A DNA stretch of 64,000 bases from Beta vulgaris subsp. vulgaris (lineage: Eukaryota; Streptophyta; Magnoliopsida; Caryophyllales; Amaranthaceae), in assembly GCF_026745355.1 (NCBI RefSeq), contig NC_079206.1:43593342-43657341 (forward strand), in the 5' to 3' direction. The notes under the pieces are model-generated. The model made no database searches. It was not told where the DNA came from and saw only the letters and a list, made by a program, of their open reading frames with translations. The translations under genes were made by a program, and so were the position numbers. This document shows positions 12,027-21,886 of this stretch, in pieces. Each line of letters begins with the position of its first letter. Positions within the stretch are counted from its first letter, which is position 1.

Positions 12027-13868
12027 ATGAATCCCAAAAATATTCTCACTCTCTCTCCTCCCACAAAGCCGAAAAACCCTCTCCTTCTCCATCTAAAATT
12101 GAATCACCAACCCCATGGATATTCTCTCCAATTTACAAGAATTCTAAGAAAAGGAAAACAATGAGAGACGTTGAAATGGAGGTTGAAGACAACATGCAAC
12201 AAGTGAGGGGGAATCGAGTGTTCCGAGAGAGGAACAACAGTTGCTCGAAAAAATTCCACGGCAACTAGGTATGTCATGGACTTTTTATTGATGTTTCTTG
12301 GTGAAAAGAGTAAATTTTCGTCAATTGCTCAATATGATTAAGTTTCAAGGTTGGGAAATCTTTTTGTGAAATGTTATGGAAATAGTTTATTCCTAAATTA
12401 TGGACGAATTTTGTGAAAACTTTTCCATGGATGAAGAAGGAAATTGTTCCACTTGGTAAAGGAACCAAATTGATTTTAATGCTAAAATTTGGGTAAATTG
12501 CTTGGTGTTCCCGTGAGAGGAACTGATGTTTATTTAAAAACAACGTGGTCCTATCCATTTTCGGATATCTCTTTTGATCAATTGATTGTTAATATGGTGG
12601 TCAAAAGGGAAAAACATTTCTTGATCATAATCTTCTTTCTCCCTACACAAAATTTTTTTCACATCCTAAGAAAGCTTTATTGCCTCGTCTTTCCAAACGT
12701 GCTCAAGTTAGCATGTTGGATTTATTTATATTCATTGTTTAGCTCTCATAAACACATAAACTTTCCTCTTTAATGATTCAACATATGAGTCATTGATTGA
12801 AAATGGTTTTGTGTTGGTATGGAGCTTAGTAACCGAAATCTCTACTTAATTTAATGTGAAAATTTCGGGAACTCAAAGTTGGGTATCTACGGGAAATATG
12901 TTGAATGTGCGTGCCTTGAATAACTTGAATGTTTGTGTTGTGAATGGAGAAGTAATCAAGGGAGGCTAACTTGATGATGATGAGGATGATGATGATGGAT
13001 GATGAGTGGAAGAAGAAGAAGAAAAAGAATTGAAGAGAAGAAAACAGAAAAAGAAAAAAAAAAAAGAAAAGAAAATGAAAAAGAAAAAGAAGAAGCTAAG
13101 AAGAAAGGGAAGAAGGTGGTTGAGAGGTGGTGAAACCGGTTCAAAAGCACTAGAAGCTAGTCAAAGAGTTCAAAACATGAAAGTGCTTAATTTTCCTTTG
13201 CTTGAGCAAGAAAGTTTTGAGGAAGATGAATTAGGTGATTGATAGGGAAGATTATGAATCTAACCTACCTCCTTCTAGGGAACGACTCCTGTTCCCATGG
13301 AAACCAATCCTCCTTTTCCTCCATCTCCACAAAAATCTGTCACCTCTACCATCCCTAGCCCACAAAATGATCCTATCCCTCCCCTACCTCAAATGTTCTG
13401 TTCCTAAAGATAAGGAAACAATGTGTTCCCATTCAGAGGAACAACCTGCTGTTCCCAACCTAAGGAACAAACAGCACGCACCAAATCCTTCTCAAATGCT
13501 CCCTCGTCTTCTCAAAATCCTACCATTGGTTCTACATATACTCTAGCTCATGCTAGAAGATTGGATTATTTGTTCTCTTTGTTCATGGGTCATTCAGAAG
13601 TTATGATGGAGTCTGCTACGGAAGCCAAGGATTTGAATGGGTTAGTGAAAGGGGTAATGCACAAAGTTGAAAAAGCTTTGGAAGGACAACAAGTGATCAT
13701 GGACGACTTAGTGAACTTTCCTCCTCCATCCAAGATGAACTCTCGTTATTGAAGTTGGAAGATGTGTGCTCAAGAATGATCATACTTGGCCGAAAATCAT
13801 AAGAGGTGATGGCTAAGCTTAATGATGTGGTGGAAGAAATCGAGCAACCTCCCTCTCCTAAACCATAA
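12027..13868 (+). pseudogene. SIRE-type third ORF (env-like position), decayed
   Basis: The first ATG gives MNPKNILTLSPPTKPKNP, a Ser/Pro/Lys-rich start like those of third ORFs of SIRE-lineage elements. Around 12480-12770 appears GKLLGVPVRGTDVYLKT and then HKHINFP in shifted frames, resembling the 'putative plant transposon protein' domain often found there. Near 13000-13100 there is a Glu/Lys-rich low-complexity block, and near 13540-13740 a helical segment (HARRLDYLF, EKALEGQQVIMDDL). Many stops and shifts. The role of this ORF is unsettled even in intact elements. I infer identity from position and composition more than from motifs. Confidence 0.5.
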
Positions 13869-14329
13869 ACCTCTTCTAGTTTAGTTTTTTTTGTGTGGGA
13901 ACATGAACTTTTTAATATTTGTCTTTTCTATCTTTCTCTTTTAATCATGCTACAATGGAACTTGTTAATTTGATAATTCTAGTTTAATCTTTTTGCATGT
14001 GTGCGTCTATTGAATGGCTAATATTCTTGGATTGCGTTTTGAGGTTGAATGCTTTATTTGCTTATACTAACCAAATTATTTCTCACAAGTTTGGTGGTGT
14101 GATGTGTTTAGTAGATAAATTCATCTTTTTGAAATCGTGGACAAATGTTTTTGAAGATGCCAAAGGGGGAAAGAGAAGGCAATCAGATTAAATTTTTTTT
14201 GTCATGGATTATGTTCTCATGTTTCTTCTTTACAAAATAAAATAATAAGTAATAAGTCTAAACGAGTCTATAATAATTAATTTAACTTGGTTACATACTT
14301 TGTTAAAATTATTTTATATGACTTATGTG
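13869..14329 (+). other. Copia 3' untranslated region
   Basis: Non-coding, T-rich. A purine run (CCAAAGGGGGAAAGAGAAGG) at about 14160-14179 resembles the post-ORF purine tract often seen in SIRE elements. It is interrupted by the hAT insertion at 14330. Confidence 0.5.
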
Positions 14330-15395
14330 TAGAGATGGCAGTGGATCCTGGACCCGGCCCGGATCCGTGGACCCGGATCCGTTTTTTCGGGTCTGGAGCC
14401 TAAAATTATGGACCCGTTGGATCCGGGTCGGATTCGGGTCCGCTTGCCAAATCACGGATCCGGGTCTGGGTCTGTGCAATAGACCCGGACCCGGATCCGC
14501 AGATCCGTTTTTTTTAAAAAAAATGCCCAAATTGGGCTGGCTGGTCCATTTTAATGTACTAAACTTCTGTGGTTTTTGCCTTCTACCTAAACACATAAAA
14601 CCCTAACTCCCTAGTCCTTCTTGCTACCAACCGGTTCCCTACGTATTCTCCACCAAGTTCTGGCGCGTTTCTGCACCAGTTCCGCCGCATTTTTGCACCA
14701 GTTCCGGCGATCGATTTTCTTCGCGTTCTCCACCAGTTTCGGCGACTAGTTCCTGTGCGTTTCTCCACCATTTCTCCAACATTTCTTAGGTCTTTCTCTT
14801 TGTTTCTCGAAGGCTTTGTATTGTTTGTTGTATTATTTGTTGTGGTTGTATTGTGGTGGTTGTATTGTTTCGTTTGTATGGTTGTATTGTTGGTGGTTGT
14901 CACATTGAGAAGCATAGTGCTGCTGTCGATTTATGTTGGGCTGTGTGTCTATGTTTAGAATTAGGTTGCTATCGATGTAATAACTTGTTTTGCTGGGTAC
15001 ATTTGGTGCCTATACTTTGGCATTGTATAGCGAAAGATCTCATCATACCTCTCTTTGTAGATAGTGTTGGTAATTAAAGTATTGTCGAATATGTAATTTT
15101 CTTATGTTACCTGTTTCTTGGTAGCCTAATTTTTTGCATCATGTTAGTATAGTTAAGTCAATTGATTTTGAAGTTTAGTTAGTATATTAGTATAGTTAGT
15201 ATAGTTAAGTCAAATGAGTCGGACTCGTTTTGGACCCGTTTTAGACCCGGATCCGCAGGATCCGTTGGATCTGGATCTGGGTCCAACTTTCTTAAACCCG
15301 ATGGATCCGGGTCGGATCTGGATCCAGGGTTTGAAAACGGATCTGGATCCGGGTCCACCTGGACCCGGTCCAGATCCGACCCGTTGCCATCCCTA
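14330..15395. mobile_element. Non-autonomous hAT element
   Basis: Ends are TAGAGATGGCAGTGGATC and, reverse-complemented at the right, TAGGGATGGCAACGGGTC. The 8-bp duplication CTTATGTG lies at 14322-14329 and 15396-15403. TAGGGATGGCAACGGG-type ends and 8-bp duplications are typical of plant hAT elements. Both ends carry GC-rich subterminal repeats of GGATCC/GGGTC (about 14340-14510 and 15230-15390), against the AT-rich surroundings. The interior (about 14590-14800) looks like the 5' leader of a hAT transposase (AAACCCTAACTCCC, then TTCTCCACCA repeats), but no transposase domain remains. It is therefore an internally deleted derivative. Confidence 0.88.
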
Positions 15396-15446
15396 CTTAT
15401 GTGTATTACATTTTTATTATATTATATGCCTTTTGTTGTCATCTTC

Positions 15447-15460
15447 AAAATGGGGGAAAT
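15447..15460 (+). promoter_or_regulatory. Polypurine tract of the Copia
   Basis: AAAATGGGGGAAAT immediately before the 3' LTR at 15461; it would prime plus-strand DNA synthesis. Confidence 0.75.
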
Positions 15461-16075
15461 TGTTGACCCTTGAATTTTGAAGATGACCTAACCACAAAAG
15501 ACATAGCATATTTTATTTATGTTGTTGCAAGGTAATTCATGCTCGAGCTAAGAGAATACTTGATTGAAGATTAAAACGGAGAATTAATCAAGTTCGAAGT
15601 AAAGATGTTCGAGAGATGAAGAATCAAGCATGGAATGAAGATTAGAATACATTAGGTGTATTTATTATCTTCATGTTAAGGTTGAGTAAAAGCTTAATTA
15701 AGTTCGTGGTGAATTCTCAAAGGAACTTGGTTCTGTTCCCATGATAGGAACAGACATGGCACTATAGGAACAAGGTTAGGGAACAAGACTTAAAACTGAT
15801 TTAGGAACTCCTAAGAGTCTCTAATGTTGTGCGCCTAACTTAAATATGCGCCCAATATGTTAGTTAGAGTTTTTAGGGTTGTTTTAACTAAGATCCACTA
15901 CTTTAGGAATTTAGTTTAAGTTTGTTAGGAAAAGATTTTAAAAAGATTTTCTGATTTTAATTTAACCGATTTTCAAATCTTATCTTTTTATCTTTTATCT
16001 TTTATATTTTATTTTAAAGATTTTGTTTTCAAAAATAATATCTTTCCGGTTTTTTAAATGTTTCGGTTTTTAAAA
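15461..16075 (+). repeat. Copia 3' LTR, first part
   Basis: Starts TGTTGACCCTTGAATTTTGA and matches the 5' LTR from 4942 to about 5530. It breaks at the A|T site where the Helitron entered and continues at 33692. Confidence 0.9.
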
Positions 16076-16086
16076 CTAGTTGGACC

Positions 16087-16107
16087 ACCGCGTGCTACGC
16101 ACGCGGT
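16087..16107 (-). terminator. Helitron 3' terminal hairpin
   Basis: ACCGCGTGC-TAC-GCACGCGGT: a perfect 9-bp stem with a 3-base loop, GC-rich in AT-rich surroundings, 7 bases before the CTAG terminus. In Helitrons this hairpin acts as the transposition (rolling-circle) terminator. Confidence 0.85.
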
Positions 16108-16353
16108 AGCCAACAAGAATTATAACAATAATCTCAATTTTGGAATAATATTTTGCATATAATAAGTTATATATATAAATATTATTTATATATACACATA
16201 TTTATTAGATACATATATAAAAGCTTAATTTTGGGCATAATTACATGTAGACCAAGATATAAAAATCGAAGGAAAAAACAAATATTACATTCCTATGATA
16301 TATTATTTTACATAAAATATACTTTTCTAAGAGATAGCAACATCATTTTTTTT

Positions 16354-16713
16354 TTATCTTTGATCTTGGATGCATTCATTGTATTCTTGAAGTAGATGGC
16401 TATTTGTATCTTGCAATATTTTGAACTCATAGTAGTTGAAATCTGCAACTTCAATATTATATGTTTCTTCTAGAAATTTAATTGCTTTTCTTGCTGCATT
16501 TTGTTGTGAAGGGCCTAGTTGTGTAGATGATGATCCAATAAATCGTAGAGGTCCACGAACGTTTGGAATTCCATGAAGATCGACATATGCTTCTATTTTG
16601 TCATGAATTGCTGCATGAATTCCAAAATCTGCATGTGGTAGACTTAACTGCATTAATATATCATTTAATATAATTTTGATATTTACCTCAATTACTCGAC
16701 GTGGTTCTTCCAT
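16354..16713 (-). CDS. Helitron small ORF 1 (119 aa), unknown
   Basis: Intact ORF starting MEEPRRVIEVNIKIILNDIL. It aligns without gaps to the two ORFs at 17415-17768 and 18282-18629. Shared features: RVIE.N.KIIL.D at residues 6-19, GIH at 31-33, AYV..HG.PN at 42-51, LRF.G..ST at 56-64, NAARKAI.FL near 72-81 and DFNYYE..L near 91-100. The layout of a variable middle followed by an Ala-rich helix (AARKAI..L) is reminiscent of a double-stranded-RNA-binding fold, but that is an inference without a conserved basic loop. No signal peptide or membrane segment. It is the most divergent and the most 3' of the three, about 250 bases from the Helitron end. Confidence 0.65.
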   Translation of the reverse strand: MEEPRRVIEVNIKIILNDILMQLSLPHADFGIHAAIHDKIEAYVDLHGIPNVRGPLRFIGSSSTQLGPSQQNAARKAIKFLEETYNIEVADFNYYEFKILQDTNSHLLQEYNECIQDQR

Positions 16714-17414
16714 TGATACTGAAATAGAAAAGGAGAATGTTAATCAATTATAAGCAAGTAGTATTTGAGATTTAAGATTGTAAGTTGTATGAGTACATTC
16801 TTAATTACTATGTAAGGGACGAACTATTGTACTTGTTGATGTTTTTTTTTTTTTGTGTATTTATATAGAATACAAAAGGAACTGAAATAGATTTGTGAAA
16901 AGTAAACTATGAACAAACTTAATTTCAACTACGTGTCTTGATCTAGATATCTACAAAAATACGTGTAAGACAGGTGGTCAATTCAATGTAAACTTTTATT
17001 ATACGTATCTAAAAAGTTGTTGTATATGTGTCAACCAGTTAGTCAGTTATAAAAAGGTGTCATAGTATTGAATGACTTTGATTTAAGTAAAATGTTGATA
17101 GTTATCTGCATATGATGTATGTATATACATTTTTTTTTATTTGTTATAATATTGTATTTAGGATAGATAGAGAAATTGAGTTGTTGTCATTTCTATATAA
17201 TAATATTTGTTAAAGTAACCATAATTATGAAATAATATGGATGTAGTAAATAAAACAAAATGTTTTAAAAAAAAAAAAACTTAATGGAGATATATTAGTA
17301 TTTGTGAAAAAAGACAAATACATATTGTACCATATATTACATAGTTAATAAAACATATATAGTTGATTACATAAAATCTAATTTTGAACGTGAATACATT
17401 ATTCAACAACACAA
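16714..17414. other. Spacer between Helitron small ORFs 1 and 2
   Basis: AT-rich, with homopolymer runs near 16840-16853 and 17265-17279. It is the upstream region of ORF 1 on the minus strand. I see no gene. Confidence 0.5.
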
Positions 17415-17768
17415 TTAGGTTCTAATATATTTTTTGTATAGCTGATGTAAGTGTCGGTGACTGTCTTCCAACAATTTCATCTGATAATAATTGTAATCTC
17501 CAATGTCAAGATTATATGTATCTTGAAGAAAGCTAATGGCTTGTCGAGCTGCAGTTTGCTGTGAAAGATTCGCCTCTGTTGAAGTTATTCCGATGAATCT
17601 TAGTGTTTGTGGGAAATTTGGAACTCCATGAATTTCAACGTATGCTTTCAATTCGTCAGCAGTGATAGAATGAATTCCATAGTGTGCCGCTGGTAAATTA
17701 AGTTGTGTCAGCATGTCATGCAAAATTATTTTCATGTTCGTTTCGATTACTCGATGTATTTCACCCAT
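17415..17768 (-). CDS. Helitron small ORF 2 (117 aa), unknown
   Basis: The frame stays open upstream, but I choose the ATG at 17768 because MGEIHRVIETN aligns with the starts of its two paralogues; the upstream extension is a translated (GT)n microsatellite (His-Thr repeats). The protein carries KAYVEIHGVPNFPQTLRFIG at residues 41-60, QTAARQAISFLQ at 71-82 and GDYNYYQMKLLED at 90-102. It is closest to ORF 3 and clearly duplicated from it together with flanking DNA. Function unknown. Conservation of length, reading frame and core motifs among three copies suggests selection on the protein at the time of duplication. Confidence 0.65.
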   Translation of the reverse strand: MGEIHRVIETNMKIILHDMLTQLNLPAAHYGIHSITADELKAYVEIHGVPNFPQTLRFIGITSTEANLSQQTAARQAISFLQDTYNLDIGDYNYYQMKLLEDSHRHLHQLYKKYIRT

Positions 17769-17834
17769 TATAAGCAACAATATTTTCGAAGTTTTCGTAG
17801 TATTTGAATGAGTGTGTATGTGTTTCACTTTCTT

Positions 17835-17843
<9 letters not shown>

Positions 17844-17901
<58 letters not shown>
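17844..17901. repeat. (TG)n microsatellite
   Basis: About 29 uninterrupted TG units just upstream of small ORF 2. The matching place before ORF 3 (18660-18705) holds only a short interrupted TG tract, so the expansion happened after the duplication. Confidence 0.9.
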
Positions 17902-17904
<3 letters not shown>

Positions 17905-18281
17905 AGAACATATATTGAGTACGAGTTTGATAATATATGTAATATGCATGTTGCCATGTGCCACAAAGATTGCTCTAAATGCATATATGTACGACAACAC
18001 GTGTTGTTTAAATATTCATGTTGATATGATTTGGCATGAATGTTTATGTGGACTGTATATTTGAAATTTACGTGTCAGAACATTTATACCCTAAGATAAA
18101 TAATTATGACATAATATGGATGTAGTAAATAAAACAATCTGATCTTAAAAAAAAAACATAATACAAATATATTAATACTTGAAAAAAAAAGGTAAATACA
18201 TATTCTACCATATTTTACATAGATTGTTACATAGATTTTAATCTTAGATTCGGATACATTATGTAATAACACAAATAAATT

Positions 18282-18629
18282 CTAAAACATTTTGTTGTAC
18301 AGAAAAAGTAAGTGTCGGTAATTATCTTCCAGCAATTTCATTTGATAATAATTGTAATCTCCAATGTCAACATTGTATGTATTTCGAAGAAAGCTAATGG
18401 CTTTGCGAGCTGCAGTTTCTTGTGAAAGATTGACCTCTGTAGAAGTCATTCCGACGAATCTTAGTGTATGTGGAAAGTTTGGAACTCCATGAATTTCAAC
18501 GTATGCCTTCAGTTTGTCATCAGTGGTAGAATGAATTCCATAACATGGCACTGGTAGATTAAGTTGTATAAGCATGTCACGCAAAATTATCTTAATGTTT
18601 GTTTCCATTACTCGGTGTGTTTCATCCAT
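18282..18629 (-). CDS. Helitron small ORF 3 (115 aa), unknown
   Basis: Intact ORF beginning MDETHRVMETNIKIILRDML at the ATG at 18629. It shares long identical blocks with ORF 2 (KAYVEIHGVPNFP, GDYNYYQMKLLED) and the general layout of ORF 1. The upstream flanks of ORFs 2 and 3 also match (ATTTGAAATTTACGTGTCA at about 18060 and 18858), showing a tandem duplication of roughly 0.8 kb. Function unknown; the Ala-rich C-terminal helix is the only hint. It lies between the RPA-like gene and the Helitron 3' end, in the same orientation as Rep/helicase. Confidence 0.65.
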   Translation of the reverse strand: MDETHRVMETNIKIILRDMLIQLNLPVPCYGIHSTTDDKLKAYVEIHGVPNFPHTLRFVGMTSTEVNLSQETAARKAISFLRNTYNVDIGDYNYYQMKLLEDNYRHLLFLYNKMF

Positions 18630-19225
18630 TACAAGTAACGATATTTTCAAAGTTGTGGTAGTATTTGTTTGAGTGTGTATGTGTTTGTGTGTGTGTTTGT
18701 GTAAGTATATATTGAATACCAGTTTTATAATAAATGTACCATGCATGTTGACATTTGTCATAAATTTTGCTTTAAATTCATGTGTCTATGATAACACGTG
18801 TTGTCTAAATATTCATGTTGACATGATTTGTCATGAATGTTTACGTGGCCTGCTTATTTGAAATTTACGTGTCAAAACATTTATGTCCTAAAATAAGAAA
18901 TAACGTGTTGTTAAATAATTTAATTTGTTTTAGAACAATTATTATTGTACCTTTTAGAAAACATTTTTTATTATATTTATATCAAAAAATTGTGATTTAT
19001 ATTCGATTTCTTTATGTACTTATGGTAGTTGATATGATAAAAAAAATGTAGTAAAATTGGAAAGCATTGTATTTAAATAAAAATATTTAAGGGTTCAATA
19101 ACTGATATGAAATACAACTATACAAATTATACATTACATTATATTTTACAATATGTACAAGAGTGTCTATATTATTTTATCTTACAATGGATATTCAAAA
19201 GTAATTTACACTATAGATATAGAAT
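18630..19225. other. Spacer upstream of Helitron small ORF 3
   Basis: Upstream region of ORF 3 and 3' flank of the RPA-like gene. AT-rich, no coding signal beyond chance frames. Confidence 0.5.
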
Positions 19226-21619
19226 TCAAACGGTAGCATATGTAATTTCCTTGGTTTTCCAACGTAGTTGTCTGTTATCTCCAAGCATGTATGTAGTCAA
19301 TTCTATGTTGAAATATTTGTCCTTTAACCTCTCAACAGTTTCTTCAATAAATATTCGGCGTTCCTACAAGAATAAATGTAATTAATATTAATTATTGGTA
19401 TATTTATATTATGTAATATGAAATGATTATTAAGGTACCTGCATCGACAGTAAAGATATCTCAATTGCTTTTTGGAAAAATCGACAATAGAGGTCTGAAC
19501 TTTGGGTGATAATTTTTAAAAGGTCTGAACTATTGATTAACCTGTGTAGGTCCCAACTTTAGGGGGTCTTAACTTTTAGCGAGCCTTAGTGACTTAAAAC
19601 TGGCTTAATAGGTCATCACTTGTAAAACTTGGGTCACATCAGAATGGTTAGTTGAGGGAGGGATGTAGGAACTAGGTGAAATTTTTTAGAAAATCTTCAG
19701 TTTTAAGTCGTCGAGGCCCGCTAAAAGTTAAGACCCCCTAAAGTTGGGACCTACACATGTTAATCAATAGTTTAGACCTTTTAAAAATTATCACCCAAAG
19801 TTCAGACCTCTATTGTCAATTTTTCCTTGCTTTTTTGTCTAAAACAAACTCTGCATGATGACTAAAGAGTGTCATAGGTGTCCTACCGCTAGAGTCTTCA
19901 ACATCAACATGTAGGATACATCTGCAGTGAATGAAATAGAACAGATAAGTAATGGGAGATAATTTCGAAAAATAATGAAAAACAGTGTGCAAAATTACTT
20001 GGGTTCAGCTGTTGCAGCATGTGGAGTGGATGAAGTTGAACAGGTAAATTCCTCTCCAATGTTAGCGTTACATTTTTTGTTGCATACGTTGCAAGAATCA
20101 TATATTAGACTATGCTTATTAGATATTTCTGTAAGTTTCCCTTTGATACGCACATTCTTTCCAGCCTGACATTAACAAAATTAAATCAAATAAAAAAGTT
20201 ACTAAGAAAAATATAACTACAATAAAGAAATAAGAAATATATTTATATTTAAATTACAATATAACCTGTTGTTCCAGCAGTAAACTGATTAAAACATTTG
20301 AGTGTCCATTTTGCTCTGTGTTTTCATTGCTCAGATTAGCAATCGATGTTTTCAGTTCGTATATTTTTTCAGTGTTTTCGACAACCATGCAACAAAATTA
20401 TGTGTAATATTAGATAACGTTGGTAATAATTGGTTTACGATTACTCTTTTATTTAACTTACCAGTTATGTAATGCAAATGTTGTTGGTGAATCAGTGTTT
20501 ATTTTAATAGTCGAAAGAGGTGAACTGTTCCATTTCGCTCCTATAAAAACATATTAGTAGACTTATAGTTGTTTTAACAACAATAAAAATATTAACAAAA
20601 ATAACTGAAAATAATAACAATAACATAATGATAACACTAATGTTATTATAATAAAAAGGAAATGTGGTACTTAAATTTTAATATAATTTAAATTGGATAC
20701 CATCGAAATTTTTTGCTACAACACGTGTAACTTGAATAATAGGAAGCGAATCGATTATTTCAGCAATCTGTTCAGCTTCATGTGTAGCAAGAGTGTTCCA
20801 TACTGATAATGTTATTGGTGTTAACCTGTCATAATACATAATGTACATATATTGTTATTTAAATGAATCATTTCAGAATAATTGATATTGTTGAAATTAT
20901 AAACTTACGATGTATCTGTTAACTGAATATCACGTATATCATACGTTCTTCCAGTTGTTTGAGAAGTCACTGTTCTTATTTCATGTACATGGATAGCAAC
21001 ACCAACAATATCTGCAAATACAATTGAGAAGATTGGTTAACATATCATAAAATTGTTGAAGCCGTAAGTAACGAATATTAGTTTAAATAAAATTAATAGT
21101 ACATATAATTAATGACAAACCAATTCTATCGCTCTTTCCAATATAATCGTTTACCGCATCAAGTGATACCCAGTAGGACGTTTCATTTATTTGATCATGT
21201 ATGGATGATTGAGTTTCGGTTACTTTTGTTGTTGATTTGATGGTCATCTGATATTGTTGCTCATTCCTGATGAGATAGTCAGGCATTCGACTGACAAGTG
21301 GATTTGTTATATCATATTCTTTTCCTTCATGAAGTGTGTCTCTGAAGAGATCAGTATCTTGTTCAAATATTGTTGCTCTCATTTGTACACCCTAAATATT
21401 AAATTAACATTTACAATGTTATGGAAAATAATTTCGGTACTGAATATGATTTGCACACAAAATAATATAATGTAAATGTACCTCGTATTCAAATATAAGA
21501 TTTTGCATCTTTACAGTTCCTGAACGAGAAGTCTTTGGAGGTTGCTTTCGGAGGACGACAATTGTAGTTGTAAAATTACGACTTTGGTCGGATAGATCAC
21601 CAAGTGCTATTCTTTCCAT
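19226..21619 (-). pseudogene. RPA1-like single-strand DNA-binding protein of the Helitron
   Basis: Plant Helitrons often carry a protein like the large subunit of replication protein A, presumed to coat single-stranded transposition intermediates. On the minus strand, exons with good GT/AG edges are: 21482-21619 (MERIALGDLSDQSRNFTTTI), 21121-21391 (OB-fold segment with IGKSDRIG), 20909-21011 (VHEIRTVTS, GRTYDIRDIQL) and 20701-20825 (LSVWNTLATHEAEQIAE, VVAKNFDG). A Cys-containing segment (CNVCNKKCNANIG) lies near 20040-20090, then HVDVEDSSGRTPMTLF near 19880, and the last exon with ERRIFIEETVERL, ending TGA at 19226-19228. A MULE-type MITE sits inside the penultimate exon, so the gene is broken. 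Exons between about 19990 and 20540 are less certain. Confidence 0.6.
19474..19826. mobile_element. MULE-type MITE
   Basis: 353 bp, almost entirely a long inverted repeat: the first ~130 bases (GGAAAAATCGACAATAGAGG...) match the reverse complement of the last ~130 with few differences. Flanks are TTGCTTTTT at 19465-19473 and 19827-19835, a perfect 9-bp duplication, the size made by Mutator-like transposases. Excising it with one duplication restores a continuous RPA-like exon (FVLDKKAIEISLLSMQ). Confidence 0.88.
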
Positions 21620-21886
21620 AGTCACGATGTTCTTGCAATGAAAACAAAAATATATATTTATATTGTGCAAGCATAGTATTCGCAAAAATTTAAATATAAA
21701 AACATGAATTGTAGTGCACTCAATGTTTCAAAATATTTATAGTACTATTGAATTTAAGTAAGTTTAATTTATAGGTATAGGAGACTATTTTTAAAATTTA
21801 ATATGGTAAACAAGTGAAAAAGCTTTATAAATATAAAACTATATTTAATTGTTAAAAATACTTACCTTTAGTAGGACACTAACACT

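Noticed and set aside
13006..13242. Glu/Lys-rich 78-codon ORF and its Ser/Phe-rich complement
   Set aside because: Low-complexity GAA/AAG tract inside the decayed third ORF of the Copia; not an independent gene.
14309..14915. Pro/Gly-rich ORFs on both strands within the hAT
   Set aside because: They are the GGATCC subterminal arrays and a leader-like region. No transposase motif.
17804..18064. Val/Cys-rich plus-strand ORFs and His/Thr-rich N-terminal extension of small ORF 2
   Set aside because: Translations of the (TG)n microsatellite; alignment with the two paralogues places the start at 17768.
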